Assembly: GCA_027858355.1 (NCBI GenBank)
Contig: JAQICW010000183.1
Location: forward strand, 1-7,074
Direction: 5' to 3'
DNA from: Desulfobacula sp.
GTDB taxonomy: Bacteria > Desulfobacterota > Desulfobacteria > Desulfobacterales > Desulfobacteraceae
Length of the DNA: 7,074 bases
The notes below the pieces were generated by a model. That model was not told where the DNA came from. It did not search any database and was given only the letters and a program-made list of their open reading frames with translations. Positions 1 through 7,074 of this stretch are shown here, in pieces; within the stretch, counting starts at the first letter, position 1, and every line of letters starts with the position of its first letter. A program made the position numbers and the translations under genes.

Positions 1-1
1 G

Positions 2-67
2 TTAAAGACGTCATCAACAGAACAAGCATTAAGGCACATGGCTGACATAAAGGGCGTGCCCATGTAA
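2..67 (+). pseudogene. pglX: 3' end of the N-terminal part of pglX, cut off by an in-frame TAA
   Basis: This is an open frame entering from before the window. It encodes 21 residues ending in RHMADIKGVPM before TAA at 65-67. The same frame then continues after the stop as YLRFVRLEDNTWTPAAG and on into motif I. From memory, PglX proteins carry a continuous segment here of the form GVP-x-x-YLRF, followed by WTPAAGTFEGWP, so the stop seems to replace one residue of a normally unbroken protein. Full-length PglX is usually about 1,150-1,250 residues, so roughly 300 N-terminal residues should lie upstream. If the stop is real, this piece ends before the S-adenosylmethionine-binding motif and could not methylate alone. 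A sequencing or assembly error is the main alternative. Confidence 0.75.
65..67 (+). other. pglX: In-frame ochre stop inside pglX
   Basis: This TAA lies between GVPM and YLRFVR in the pglX frame, with PglX-like residues on both sides and no frame change. A single substitution from GAA, AAA, CAA or a tyrosine codon would create it. There is no homopolymer or short tandem repeat across it, which argues against slippage-type phase variation. The only initiator shortly after it in the same frame is TTG at 86, 18 bases past the stop. Confidence 0.75.
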
Positions 68-85
68 TATTTAAGATTTGTCCGG

Positions 86-2680
86 TTGGAGGACAATACC
101 TGGACCCCGGCTGCCGGAATTTTTGAGGGCTGGCCCCTTCATCTGGGAGACTTAAAAACCCTGGACCCCTGTTGCGGATCAGGCCATTTTCTGGTGGCAG
201 CATTCCTCATGCTGGTTCCCATGCGCATGGAAATGGAAAGCCTTTCAGCTGAAGAAGCCGTGGATGCCGTATTAAAAGAGAATATCAACGGTCTTGAGAT
301 CGACCGGCGCTGTGTGGAACTGGCTGCCTTTGCCCTGGCTCTGACGGCCTGGCGCTATCCGGGTGCCAGTGGATACCGGGTGCTGCCGGAACTGAACCTG
401 GCCTGCTCCGGTCTTTCCATCAGTACCCAAAAAGAGGAATGGATAAGCCTTGCAGGAGATAACCCGGATCTGAAAATGGCGTTGGGTGAACTCTACAATC
501 AATTTAAAGACGCGCCGATCCTTGGCAGCCTCATCAACCCTGAATCCAGCCTGAAAAAAGAGACCTTTTTTCCTATCAAGTGGGAAGAGGTCAATGGGCT
601 GTTGAAAATGGTTTTGGCCGGAGAACAGGATGATGAAAAGGCTGAAATGGGGGTTGTGGCAAAGGGAATTTCCAAGGCGGCAAACATTTTGTCGGATAAA
701 TATTCTCTTGTGATCACAAATGTTCCTTATCTGACTCGGGGTAAGCAGGATGAAACGCTGCGGGATTTTTGTGAAAGCCATTATAAAGAGGGTAAAAATG
801 ATCTGGCTACCGTTTTTCTGGATCGATGCCTTGAATTCTGTGAAAAGGGCGGAACAACCAGTGTTGTGTTGCCGCAGAATTGGCTTTTTTTAACCAGTTA
901 TAAAAAATTTCGAGAGAAATTATTGAAAAGAGACACCTGGCATTTAATTGCACGGTTGGGTCCGGGTGCGTTTGAGACCATAAGTGGCGAGGTAGTAAAG
1001 GCGATTCTTATTAACTTGAGTCGAGGTAACTTGAATAGTTGTTATGACAATTTTATTGAGAAAAAAGAGCATGGCAGCATTATTCGTGGAGTGGATGTCT
1101 CCGAACTCCGCACCGCAGCCCAAAAAGCAATTGGGCTGTTGATAGCTGAATCAAAATGTGTGAAGCAGATGAAGCAGCTTGAGAATCAAGATTCTCGAGT
1201 TGGGTTTTTTAAACAAAATAATGGAACTATAATAAGTTTGGTCGCTGATTGTTACCAAGGACTAGTGACTGGAGACATTGAACGATTTACTAAAAAGATA
1301 TGGGAGATCGTTTTAATAAAAGGTGCTTGGAAATCTTTTCGCAGGAGTAATAATTCTAATCAATGTTATGGAAATGTTTCTGAGGTTTTGCTTTGGGAAA
1401 AAGGCAGAGGAAAATTACATTCATATGCAAAAACGGCTCGAAATAAACTACATGATATGCATGAAAGTGGGAATAAAGCTTGGGGAAAGAACGGCGTTGC
1501 AATAAACCGTATGGGGGATTTAAAAGCTGTTCCTTATTATGGTGAACATTTTGACAATAATGTTGCTGTTGTTTTCGCTCTAAATGATGAAAAATTAAAT
1601 CCGACCTTATTATGTTTTTTCGAGTCTAAAGATTTTTCTGAAGCAATACGAGATATAGATCAGACCCTAAAAGTCACTAATAGAACCTTATTAAAAATTC
1701 CTTTCGACCTCGATTACTGGACCAAAATCACCAAAGAAAAATATCCCAACGGCCTCCCCAAACCCTATTCCGATGATCCCACTCAATGGATATTCCACGG
1801 CCATCCTGCTCAAAGCGATGACCCTTTGCAGGTTGCCACGGCAAGACTGCTAGGCTATCGCTGGCCAGCCGAACAGGACAGGGACATGGAACTCGCCGAA
1901 GAAGCAAGAACTCTGGCAACCGATTGCGATGATCTGCTGGATTTGGCAGATGGGGACGGTATTGTCTGCATCCCTGCGGTCAGGGGGGAGATGAAGGCGG
2001 AGGACCGGCTGGAGAGATTACTGGCCAGAGCATTTGGCCAGGAATGGTCTTCGGCAAAGAAAAATGAACTGCTGACCGCGGTTGGTCATGGCGGCAAGAC
2101 CCTTGAATCCTGGCTGAGGGAGAAGTTTTTTACCCAGCACTGTAAGCTGTTTCACCACCGCCCCTTTATCTGGCATATCTGGGACGGTCTCAATGACGGG
2201 TTTGCAGCCCTTGTCAATTACCATAAACTGGATGACAAACTTTTGGAAACCCTGATTTATACCTATCTGGGAGACTGGATCAGCCGGCAGGGCAGGGATG
2301 TTGACAGCCGGACGGACGGGGCCCAGGAAAAACTCAGTGCTGCGTTAAGTCTCAAGAAAAAACTGGAACTTATCCTGGAAGGCGAAGATCCCTATGATAT
2401 TTTTGTCAGGTGGAAACCCATTGAAATGCAACCCATCGGCTGGAACCCGGATCTGAACGACGGGGTCAGGATGAATATCCGGCCGTTTATGAGTGTTTCC
2501 GATGTGCAGAAGAGAGGAGCCGGTGTATTGCGGGACAAGCCCAATATCAAATGGGGCAAGGACCGGGGCAAGGATGTGGAAACAGCTCCCTGGTATCCAT
2601 TGTTTAAAGGCGATAGAATCAATGACCATCATCTGCGTATTGAAGAAAAACAAGCAGCAAGAAAGGAGGCGCTTGCATGA
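86..2680 (+). CDS. pglX: BREX adenine-specific DNA methyltransferase PglX, C-terminal 864 residues (interrupted gene)
   Basis: PglX transfers a methyl group from S-adenosylmethionine to adenine N6 in the BREX host motif, marking self DNA. Motif I for cofactor binding is DPCCGSGHF at residues 27-35. The catalytic motif IV is NVPY at 212-215, where most N6-adenine methyltransferases have NPPY. The methyltransferase core runs to about residue 330. The target-recognition region follows at about 370-550 and includes GVAINRMGDLKAVPYYGEHFDNN-like sequence and VTNRTLLKIPFDLDYW. The rest is the long PglX C-terminal region, with DPTQWIFHGHPAQ, LLGYRW and KPNIKWGKDRGKD. The C-terminus looks complete. 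The start is doubtful: TTG at 86 is the first usable initiator after the in-frame TAA at 65-67 and has no clear ribosome-binding site. The next in-frame ATG (209) would remove motif I. The family homology begins upstream of 86, so this is best read as the larger part of a broken or mis-sequenced pglX. The stop overlaps pglZ by ATGA. The identification is firm; activity is uncertain. Confidence 0.9.
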   Translation: MEDNTWTPAAGIFEGWPLHLGDLKTLDPCCGSGHFLVAAFLMLVPMRMEMESLSAEEAVDAVLKENINGLEIDRRCVELAAFALALTAWRYPGASGYRVLPELNLACSGLSISTQKEEWISLAGDNPDLKMALGELYNQFKDAPILGSLINPESSLKKETFFPIKWEEVNGLLKMVLAGEQDDEKAEMGVVAKGISKAANILSDKYSLVITNVPYLTRGKQDETLRDFCESHYKEGKNDLATVFLDRCLEFCEKGGTTSVVLPQNWLFLTSYKKFREKLLKRDTWHLIARLGPGAFETISGEVVKAILINLSRGNLNSCYDNFIEKKEHGSIIRGVDVSELRTAAQKAIGLLIAESKCVKQMKQLENQDSRVGFFKQNNGTIISLVADCYQGLVTGDIERFTKKIWEIVLIKGAWKSFRRSNNSNQCYGNVSEVLLWEKGRGKLHSYAKTARNKLHDMHESGNKAWGKNGVAINRMGDLKAVPYYGEHFDNNVAVVFALNDEKLNPTLLCFFESKDFSEAIRDIDQTLKVTNRTLLKIPFDLDYWTKITKEKYPNGLPKPYSDDPTQWIFHGHPAQSDDPLQVATARLLGYRWPAEQDRDMELAEEARTLATDCDDLLDLADGDGIVCIPAVRGEMKAEDRLERLLARAFGQEWSSAKKNELLTAVGHGGKTLESWLREKFFTQHCKLFHHRPFIWHIWDGLNDGFAALVNYHKLDDKLLETLIYTYLGDWISRQGRDVDSRTDGAQEKLSAALSLKKKLELILEGEDPYDIFVRWKPIEMQPIGWNPDLNDGVRMNIRPFMSVSDVQKRGAGVLRDKPNIKWGKDRGKDVETAPWYPLFKGDRINDHHLRIEEKQAARKEALA
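1201..1740 (+). other. AT-rich target-recognition segment of pglX
   Basis: By hand count this stretch has 184 G+C in 540 bases (34%), and individual 60-base blocks range from 28% to 40%. Blocks at 121-180, 1741-1800 and 1981-2040 have 57%, 53% and 62%. The reading frame stays open and the protein remains PglX-like, so this is not an insertion. It covers about residues 372-552, the part of PglX that I infer reads the DNA target. Such segments are known to be exchanged between methyltransferases, which would explain foreign composition. AT-richness is already rising from about 890, so the left edge is gradual and the right edge near 1720-1740 is sharp. Confidence 0.6.
2662..2669 (+). promoter_or_regulatory. 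Strong ribosome-binding site for pglZ
   Basis: AAAGGAGG lies inside the last codons of pglX, 7 bases ahead of the pglZ ATG at 2677. It is a near-perfect Shine-Dalgarno sequence. Together with the ATGA overlap it decides the pglZ start and suggests that pglZ can be translated well even when ribosomes do not finish pglX. Confidence 0.8.
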
Positions 2681-5025
2681 TTGTTCTGGAGGCGCTGATG
2701 AAATCCCTGCAAATGGCGCATGTCCATAACCCGGATGTTCAGGCGGCACCTTTCTGTATTTTGTGGCCGGATCGGGACCGGCAATGGGAGGCTGTCATTG
2801 CCCGGCTTCAAAATGAGATGCCCCAGTTGTTTGTCCTGGGAGAATATGACCCTGAAAAACGCACGGGACCTGCCATATGGCTTCGCTGTGTGCTTGCCGG
2901 GAGTCTGGAGGGTATGGATATTCCTGAAAAAACGCCGCCTATTTTTTATCTGCCCGGGATCAGCCGCCAGGATCTGCGGGCTGTGGAAAGCTGCAAAGAA
3001 GAATTAAAGCCAGTGGCAGAACTTCAATATCGCGGTACCATCTGGTCCCAGGTCAATGCAAAGGACTGGACCCTTCTTGCGTTTTTAAAATCCGACCAGG
3101 GAGGTCTGGGACTGGATACGGCCATGGACAATGAGACAAAAAATGCCATGCAGCTTTCGCTTTACCGTCTCCTGGATGAAGAGATTGAATTGCTCCGGGG
3201 CAAACGCTTGGATAAAGACTTTTTCAATACCCTGCTCACCGGGGGTGATCCCATCAGGGATCTTCTCCAATGGCTGGACCAGGGCGATATGTTCAAAAAG
3301 GCCCATGGGGAGAATGAATGGAAGGCTTTCGGTTCGGTCTGTGAATCCCAACTGGCGTTTCATCCGGATAATGAGGGTGTCCTGGACGGCATTAAACGAC
3401 TGGCAGAACGATCAGGGGCCTGGAAGTCTGTGTGGGAACGATATTGCGAAGCCCCGAAAAGATATCCAAAGATCCCGGTACAAATACTGAACTGCACCAT
3501 GCCGGAACCGGATTTGTTTCCCACTGAAGACACCCATGGGGGATGGCCCCAGTGGAATGATTTGCAGGAAGACAAATTAAGAGAGGCCTTGATTGCCTTA
3601 AAATCCCTGACACCCCATGATGCCAGGGCCAGGATTCTGGAATTGCACAAAACCCATGCAGCAAGGAGAAAACTGGTGTGGGCGGAGCTTGGGTTGGCTC
3701 CCCTGGCACTTGCTTTGGACCCCTTGTCCGGTCTTGCAGCCATTACCCGGGATTCCCTTTGTGCCGGCACGATTTCAGACCTGTCGGACGGGTATGTCCA
3801 ATGGGGATGGAAAGCAGATGATAAGGTTCTTAAGACTCTGGCCTGCATTGACATTCAAAAGGATGTTGAAGCCGTCAAAATAGCCATACATGCTATATAT
3901 CTCCCGTGGGTGGAAGACGCTGCCCGCTATTTCCAGAAGATGGTGGAAAAACAGGGGTATCCCGGTAAAATTCAAAAAGGGCTGCCGTCTGAATCAATGG
4001 AAAAAGGACACTGTATTTTATTTGTTGACGGCCTGAGATTTGATACGGCCAAAAGGCTGAAAGACCGATTGATGGAATCAGGCATACCTACAGGTGAAAA
4101 TATTTTCTGGGCCGCCCTTCCCAGTGTGACGTCAACTGGCAAACCTGCAGTCAGCCCGGTACGGGATTTCATAAGTGGAGACCTTGTGAATGCGGATTTT
4201 GAACCGGTTATAACTGAAACCAGACAATCCCTCAAAGGCGGATATCATTTTAAGAAACTTTTAAAAGAGCGTGGCTGGCAAGTCCTTGAAGCCTTGGAAA
4301 CCGGTGACGGAACCCAGAATGCCTGGTGCGAATTCGGGGACCTGGATCACCAGGGGCATGACAGGGGATGGAACCTTGCAAAAAACATTGATGCCCTTGT
4401 GGGAGAAATAAAAGAGCGGATTCACGCCCTTATCCTGGCAGGTTGGAAAACCATCCGGATTGTCACAGACCATGGCTGGTTGCTGTTGCCGGGAGGGCTT
4501 CCCAAAATTGATCTGTCGGCCGCATTAACCGAAAACAAATGGGGCCGGTGTGCAGCCATAAAGCCTGGTGCCCATACAGAAGAGTCCTTATTTGCCTGGT
4601 ATTGGAACCCGCACCAGCAGTTTGCCCTGGCCAATGGTATCAGCTGCTATAAAAAAGGACAGGAGTATGCCCATGGTGGATTAAGCCTCCAGGAATGTCT
4701 GTGCCTGGAACTGATAATTAACATCAAAGATTCGGATAAGTCCTTGGATGCGGCTGTTGAAATTACGGATGTAACCTGGAAAGGCCTTCGGTGCACTGTG
4801 GCCATGGACGGGAAATTTATGGGATTAATGGTGGATATCCGTTTGCAGGCGGGAAATGCCGCATCCAGTGTGGTAATGAATCTTAAACCTGTAAAAGAAA
4901 GCGGGATCGGTTCTGTTGTTGTTGAGAATGAAACCCTGGAAGGGACAGACGCTTTTATCGTGTTATTAACGGATGACAAACAATTGAAGGCCCAGATGAA
5001 GACAAAAATAGGCGGAGAAGCATGA
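2677..5025 (+). CDS. pglZ: BREX phosphatase-like protein PglZ (type B-like)
   Basis: PglZ is a core protein found in all BREX types and belongs to the alkaline phosphatase superfamily. Its exact biochemical role in phage exclusion is unsettled. The catalytic-type domain occupies the second half. VDGLRFD at residues 450-456 supplies metal-binding aspartate D451. PSVTSTGKPAVSP at 482-494 supplies the presumed nucleophile T485, by alignment with the PS-x-T-x-x-G motif of other PglZ proteins. VTDHGW at 596-601, followed by LLLPGGLPK, supplies metal ligands D598 and H599. The N-terminal half (about 1-430) contains AIWLRC, YLPGISRQDLRAVE and YRGTIWSQVNAKDW, which I associate with the type B form. 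At 782 residues it looks full length with no frame break. The ATG overlaps the pglX stop and the stop overlaps the brxL start, so translation is probably coupled. It likely acts in the cytoplasm; no signal peptide or membrane segment is evident. Confidence 0.93.
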   Translation: MIVLEALMKSLQMAHVHNPDVQAAPFCILWPDRDRQWEAVIARLQNEMPQLFVLGEYDPEKRTGPAIWLRCVLAGSLEGMDIPEKTPPIFYLPGISRQDLRAVESCKEELKPVAELQYRGTIWSQVNAKDWTLLAFLKSDQGGLGLDTAMDNETKNAMQLSLYRLLDEEIELLRGKRLDKDFFNTLLTGGDPIRDLLQWLDQGDMFKKAHGENEWKAFGSVCESQLAFHPDNEGVLDGIKRLAERSGAWKSVWERYCEAPKRYPKIPVQILNCTMPEPDLFPTEDTHGGWPQWNDLQEDKLREALIALKSLTPHDARARILELHKTHAARRKLVWAELGLAPLALALDPLSGLAAITRDSLCAGTISDLSDGYVQWGWKADDKVLKTLACIDIQKDVEAVKIAIHAIYLPWVEDAARYFQKMVEKQGYPGKIQKGLPSESMEKGHCILFVDGLRFDTAKRLKDRLMESGIPTGENIFWAALPSVTSTGKPAVSPVRDFISGDLVNADFEPVITETRQSLKGGYHFKKLLKERGWQVLEALETGDGTQNAWCEFGDLDHQGHDRGWNLAKNIDALVGEIKERIHALILAGWKTIRIVTDHGWLLLPGGLPKIDLSAALTENKWGRCAAIKPGAHTEESLFAWYWNPHQQFALANGISCYKKGQEYAHGGLSLQECLCLELIINIKDSDKSLDAAVEITDVTWKGLRCTVAMDGKFMGLMVDIRLQAGNAASSVVMNLKPVKESGIGSVVVENETLEGTDAFIVLLTDDKQLKAQMKTKIGGEA
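5014..5017 (+). promoter_or_regulatory. Ribosome-binding site for brxL
   Basis: GGAG sits at the very end of pglZ, ahead of three consecutive in-frame ATG codons at 5022, 5025 and 5028. Spacing is 4 bases to the first ATG and 7 to the second, so initiation at 5025 may be preferred. The choice changes the protein by only one or two methionines. Confidence 0.6.
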
Positions 5026-7073
5026 TGATGGAATTGGATCATTTAGACAGGCTTGCAGCAAAGTTTCTGGATGGATATCTTGTCAGAAAAGATCTTGTCA
5101 GGACTTTCAGCCGTCAATTTCCAGTCCCCACCTATGTGGTGGAATTCCTCCTGGGCAGGTATTGTGCCAGTATTGATCCGGAAGAGATTGAAGAAGGACT
5201 TGAAATCGTCCAAAGACAATTGAAATCAAGGACGGTCAAGGCCGGTGAAGAAGAACTTTTTAAAGCCAGGGCCAGGGAGGAGGGTGAAGTCAAAATTATT
5301 GACCTGATCAGCGCCCGCCTGGATGCAAAAACAGATTCATATCTTGTGACTCTGCCCAGCCTTCGGCTTCATGATGTCTGCATCGGGTCTGTCCAGGTGT
5401 TTGAACATCAAAGAATGCTCACCGGCGGATTTTATGCTGAAGTTACCCTGGTCTATGATGCTGCCATTGCCCAGGAAAAAAACGGTCGGCCCTTTGGTGT
5501 GGAAAATTTAAGGGAAATTCAGCTTTCAAAGAGGGATGTGCTGGATACACTTGAACAGGCCCGGAAGAATTTTACGACTGAGGAATGGAAACAATTATTA
5601 TTGCGCAGTATCGGCATCAATTCCGAAACCCTTTCCGAACGAGCCCAAAACGCATTTTTCCTAAGGATGGTGCCTTTTGTAGAAAGAAATTATAATCTGG
5701 TTGAGTTAGGCCCCCGGGGTACAGGAAAAAGTCATCTGTTTCAACAGGTATCGCCCTATGCCCATCTGATTTCAGGGGGTAAAGCAACTGTTGCAAAAAT
5801 GTTTGTCAACAATGCCACAGGTCAGCGGGGGCTGGTTTGCCAATATGATGTGGTTTGCTTTGATGAAGTGTCCGGTGTCTCCTTTGATCAAAAAGACGGC
5901 GTCAATATTATGAAGGGATACATGGAGTCGGGGGAATTCAGTCGCGGCAAAGAGAGCATCCGTGCAGACGGCGGTATTGTCATGGTGGGAAACTTTGAAG
6001 TGGATGTGGAACACCAGCAGCGCATCGGGCACCTGTTCAGTCCCATGCCGTATGAGATGAGAGATGATACAGCATTTATGGACCGGATTCACGCATACCT
6101 GCCGGGGTGGGATGTTCCCAAAATCAATAAAGAGTTGTTAACTGATCATTTCGGTCTTGTCAGTGATTTTCTCTCGGAATGTATGACTCAGCTTCGGTTG
6201 CAAAGCCGCATATCCGTGCTTCAAAACCGGGTCAAATTCGGCGGGGCCTTGAGCGGGCGGGATACCAATGCCGTCAATAAGACCATCAGCGGGTTGCTCA
6301 AACTTTTATATCCTGGCGGGTCTGAATTTGTTTTGGACGAAGACCTGGAATGGGCCATCCGCATTGCCCTGGAGGCACGAAGGAGAGTAAAGGAACAGCA
6401 AAAAAGGATTGGTGCAGCAGAGTTTAGAAATACCCATTTCAGTTATTCAATCGGTGAAGATGGGATTGAAAAATTTATTTCAACACCTGAACTGCAAAGT
6501 GAAAACAGTATTGGCAGCGATCCCCTGGAACCCGGCCAGATATGGACAATAAGCCCGGGCGGGATGGATGAACACCCGGGACTTTATCGCATTGAGGTCA
6601 ATGAAGGGCCGGGTTCAGGTGTGAAAATATTGAATAAACCGGTTCCCCAGGCTTTCCGGGAAAGTGTCGGGTATGCAGAACAAAATCTTTATGCCAGGAC
6701 CGTGCAATTGGTGGGGGATAAAAATCCCAGGAATCATGAATTTACCTTCCAGTTAAGGGCTTTTGATGCTGCTAAATCAGGAGCCGAATTAGGAGTAGCT
6801 TCATTAACAGCCCTTTGTACCGCCCTGCTTAAAAAAAGTGCCCGGGGCGGCTTGATCATTGTGGGTGAAATCAATCTGGGAGGCTCCATTGAACCAGTTC
6901 ATAATGCAGTGACACTTGCAGAAATGGCTGTTGAAAAAGGTGCCAATGCAATGCTGATGCCTGTCACCTGCAGACGTCAGTTGTTTGATCTGTCCGATGA
7001 TATGGCCACAAAAGTGGATATTCAATTTTACTCTGACGCTAAGGATGCTTTATTAAAATCGATAGTGGAATAA
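5022..7073 (+). CDS. brxL: BREX AAA+ protein BrxL with degenerate Lon-like domain
   Basis: BrxL is the last gene of type 1 BREX operons. It is an AAA+ ATPase that assembles into rings on DNA and is needed for phage restriction in some systems. The N-terminal region starts LDRLAAKFLDGYLVRKDLVRT and includes VPTYVVEFLLGRYC, typical of the family. The ATPase core has Walker A GPRGTGKS at residues 230-237, Walker B VVCFDE at 277-282, a likely sensor-1 asparagine N324 in MVGNFEVD, and MDRIHAYLPGW at about 353-363 with R355 as a possible arginine finger. The C-terminal domain (about 560-683) has the Lon protease fold signature, but the positions of the Lon catalytic serine and lysine appear to be E589 and V630, so protease activity is not expected. 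Its 683 residues match the usual length, and it ends naturally one base before the window edge. It overlaps pglZ by ATGA. Confidence 0.94.
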   Translation: MMMELDHLDRLAAKFLDGYLVRKDLVRTFSRQFPVPTYVVEFLLGRYCASIDPEEIEEGLEIVQRQLKSRTVKAGEEELFKARAREEGEVKIIDLISARLDAKTDSYLVTLPSLRLHDVCIGSVQVFEHQRMLTGGFYAEVTLVYDAAIAQEKNGRPFGVENLREIQLSKRDVLDTLEQARKNFTTEEWKQLLLRSIGINSETLSERAQNAFFLRMVPFVERNYNLVELGPRGTGKSHLFQQVSPYAHLISGGKATVAKMFVNNATGQRGLVCQYDVVCFDEVSGVSFDQKDGVNIMKGYMESGEFSRGKESIRADGGIVMVGNFEVDVEHQQRIGHLFSPMPYEMRDDTAFMDRIHAYLPGWDVPKINKELLTDHFGLVSDFLSECMTQLRLQSRISVLQNRVKFGGALSGRDTNAVNKTISGLLKLLYPGGSEFVLDEDLEWAIRIALEARRRVKEQQKRIGAAEFRNTHFSYSIGEDGIEKFISTPELQSENSIGSDPLEPGQIWTISPGGMDEHPGLYRIEVNEGPGSGVKILNKPVPQAFRESVGYAEQNLYARTVQLVGDKNPRNHEFTFQLRAFDAAKSGAELGVASLTALCTALLKKSARGGLIIVGEINLGGSIEPVHNAVTLAEMAVEKGANAMLMPVTCRRQLFDLSDDMATKVDIQFYSDAKDALLKSIVE

Positions 7074-7074
7074 T

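Noticed and set aside
272..781. Long open frame on the minus strand inside pglX
   Set aside because: It lies entirely antisense to a confident PglX core including motifs I and IV, and its protein shows no recognisable domain.
1323..1505. Small plus-strand open frame of 60 codons overlapping pglX in another frame
   Set aside because: It falls fully inside the PglX recognition region, whose own frame is continuous and PglX-like.
1551..1584. TTGACA at 1551-1556 as an internal promoter in the AT-rich region
   Set aside because: No acceptable -10 element lies 16-18 bases downstream; the nearest loose match is about 22 or more bases away, and the sequence is coding.
3360..3854. Minus-strand open frame of 164 residues inside pglZ
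   Set aside because: It is antisense to conserved pglZ sequence, low-complexity in character, and has no supporting context or clear ribosome-binding site.
6554..6580. Two CCCGGG copies that could form a hairpin in brxL
   Set aside because: They are short self-complementary hexamers inside conserved coding sequence, with no T-tract or other terminator feature.
86..7073. An entirely new defence system
   Set aside because: All three proteins match known BREX components in order and motifs, so the locus is BREX; the unusual aspects are the interrupted pglX and its AT-rich recognition segment.

Overview
The window is the 3' half of a BREX (bacteriophage exclusion) phage-defence operon. All genes are on the + strand, and coding sequence fills essentially the whole stretch. 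Three genes are present: pglX (adenine-specific DNA methyltransferase), pglZ (alkaline-phosphatase-superfamily protein, closest to my recollection of the 'type B' form) and brxL (AAA+ protein with a Lon-like C-terminal domain). The order pglX-pglZ-brxL is that of type 1 BREX. The expected upstream genes brxA, brxB and brxC would lie before base 1 and cannot be seen here.

Layout: bases 2-67 are the tail of an open frame that ends at TAA (65-67). The same frame continues straight after that stop into pglX (86-2680 from a TTG start). The residues on both sides of the stop read as uninterrupted PglX sequence, so pglX appears to be split by one in-frame ochre codon just ahead of methyltransferase motif I. 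pglX overlaps pglZ (2677-5025) by ATGA, and pglZ overlaps brxL (5022-7073) by ATGA, so the three are probably translated from one mRNA with coupled initiation. The window ends one base after the brxL stop, so no terminator can be assessed. No stretch over 300 bases lacks a gene, and I saw no tRNA, rRNA, CRISPR array or insertion sequence.

How the parts work together: in characterised BREX systems PglX methylates adenine in a non-palindromic host motif so that self DNA is recognised, and the other proteins block replication of unmethylated phage DNA. PglZ and BrxL both look intact here, with their key motifs in place. The questionable member is PglX, with its in-frame stop and an AT-rich target-recognition segment (about 34% GC over 1201-1740, against 53-62% in sampled flanking blocks).

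Organism: moderate GC and the general protein style suit a Gram-negative proteobacterium-like host, possibly a sulfate-reducing Desulfobacterota. This is a weak impression; nothing in the window fixes the taxonomy.
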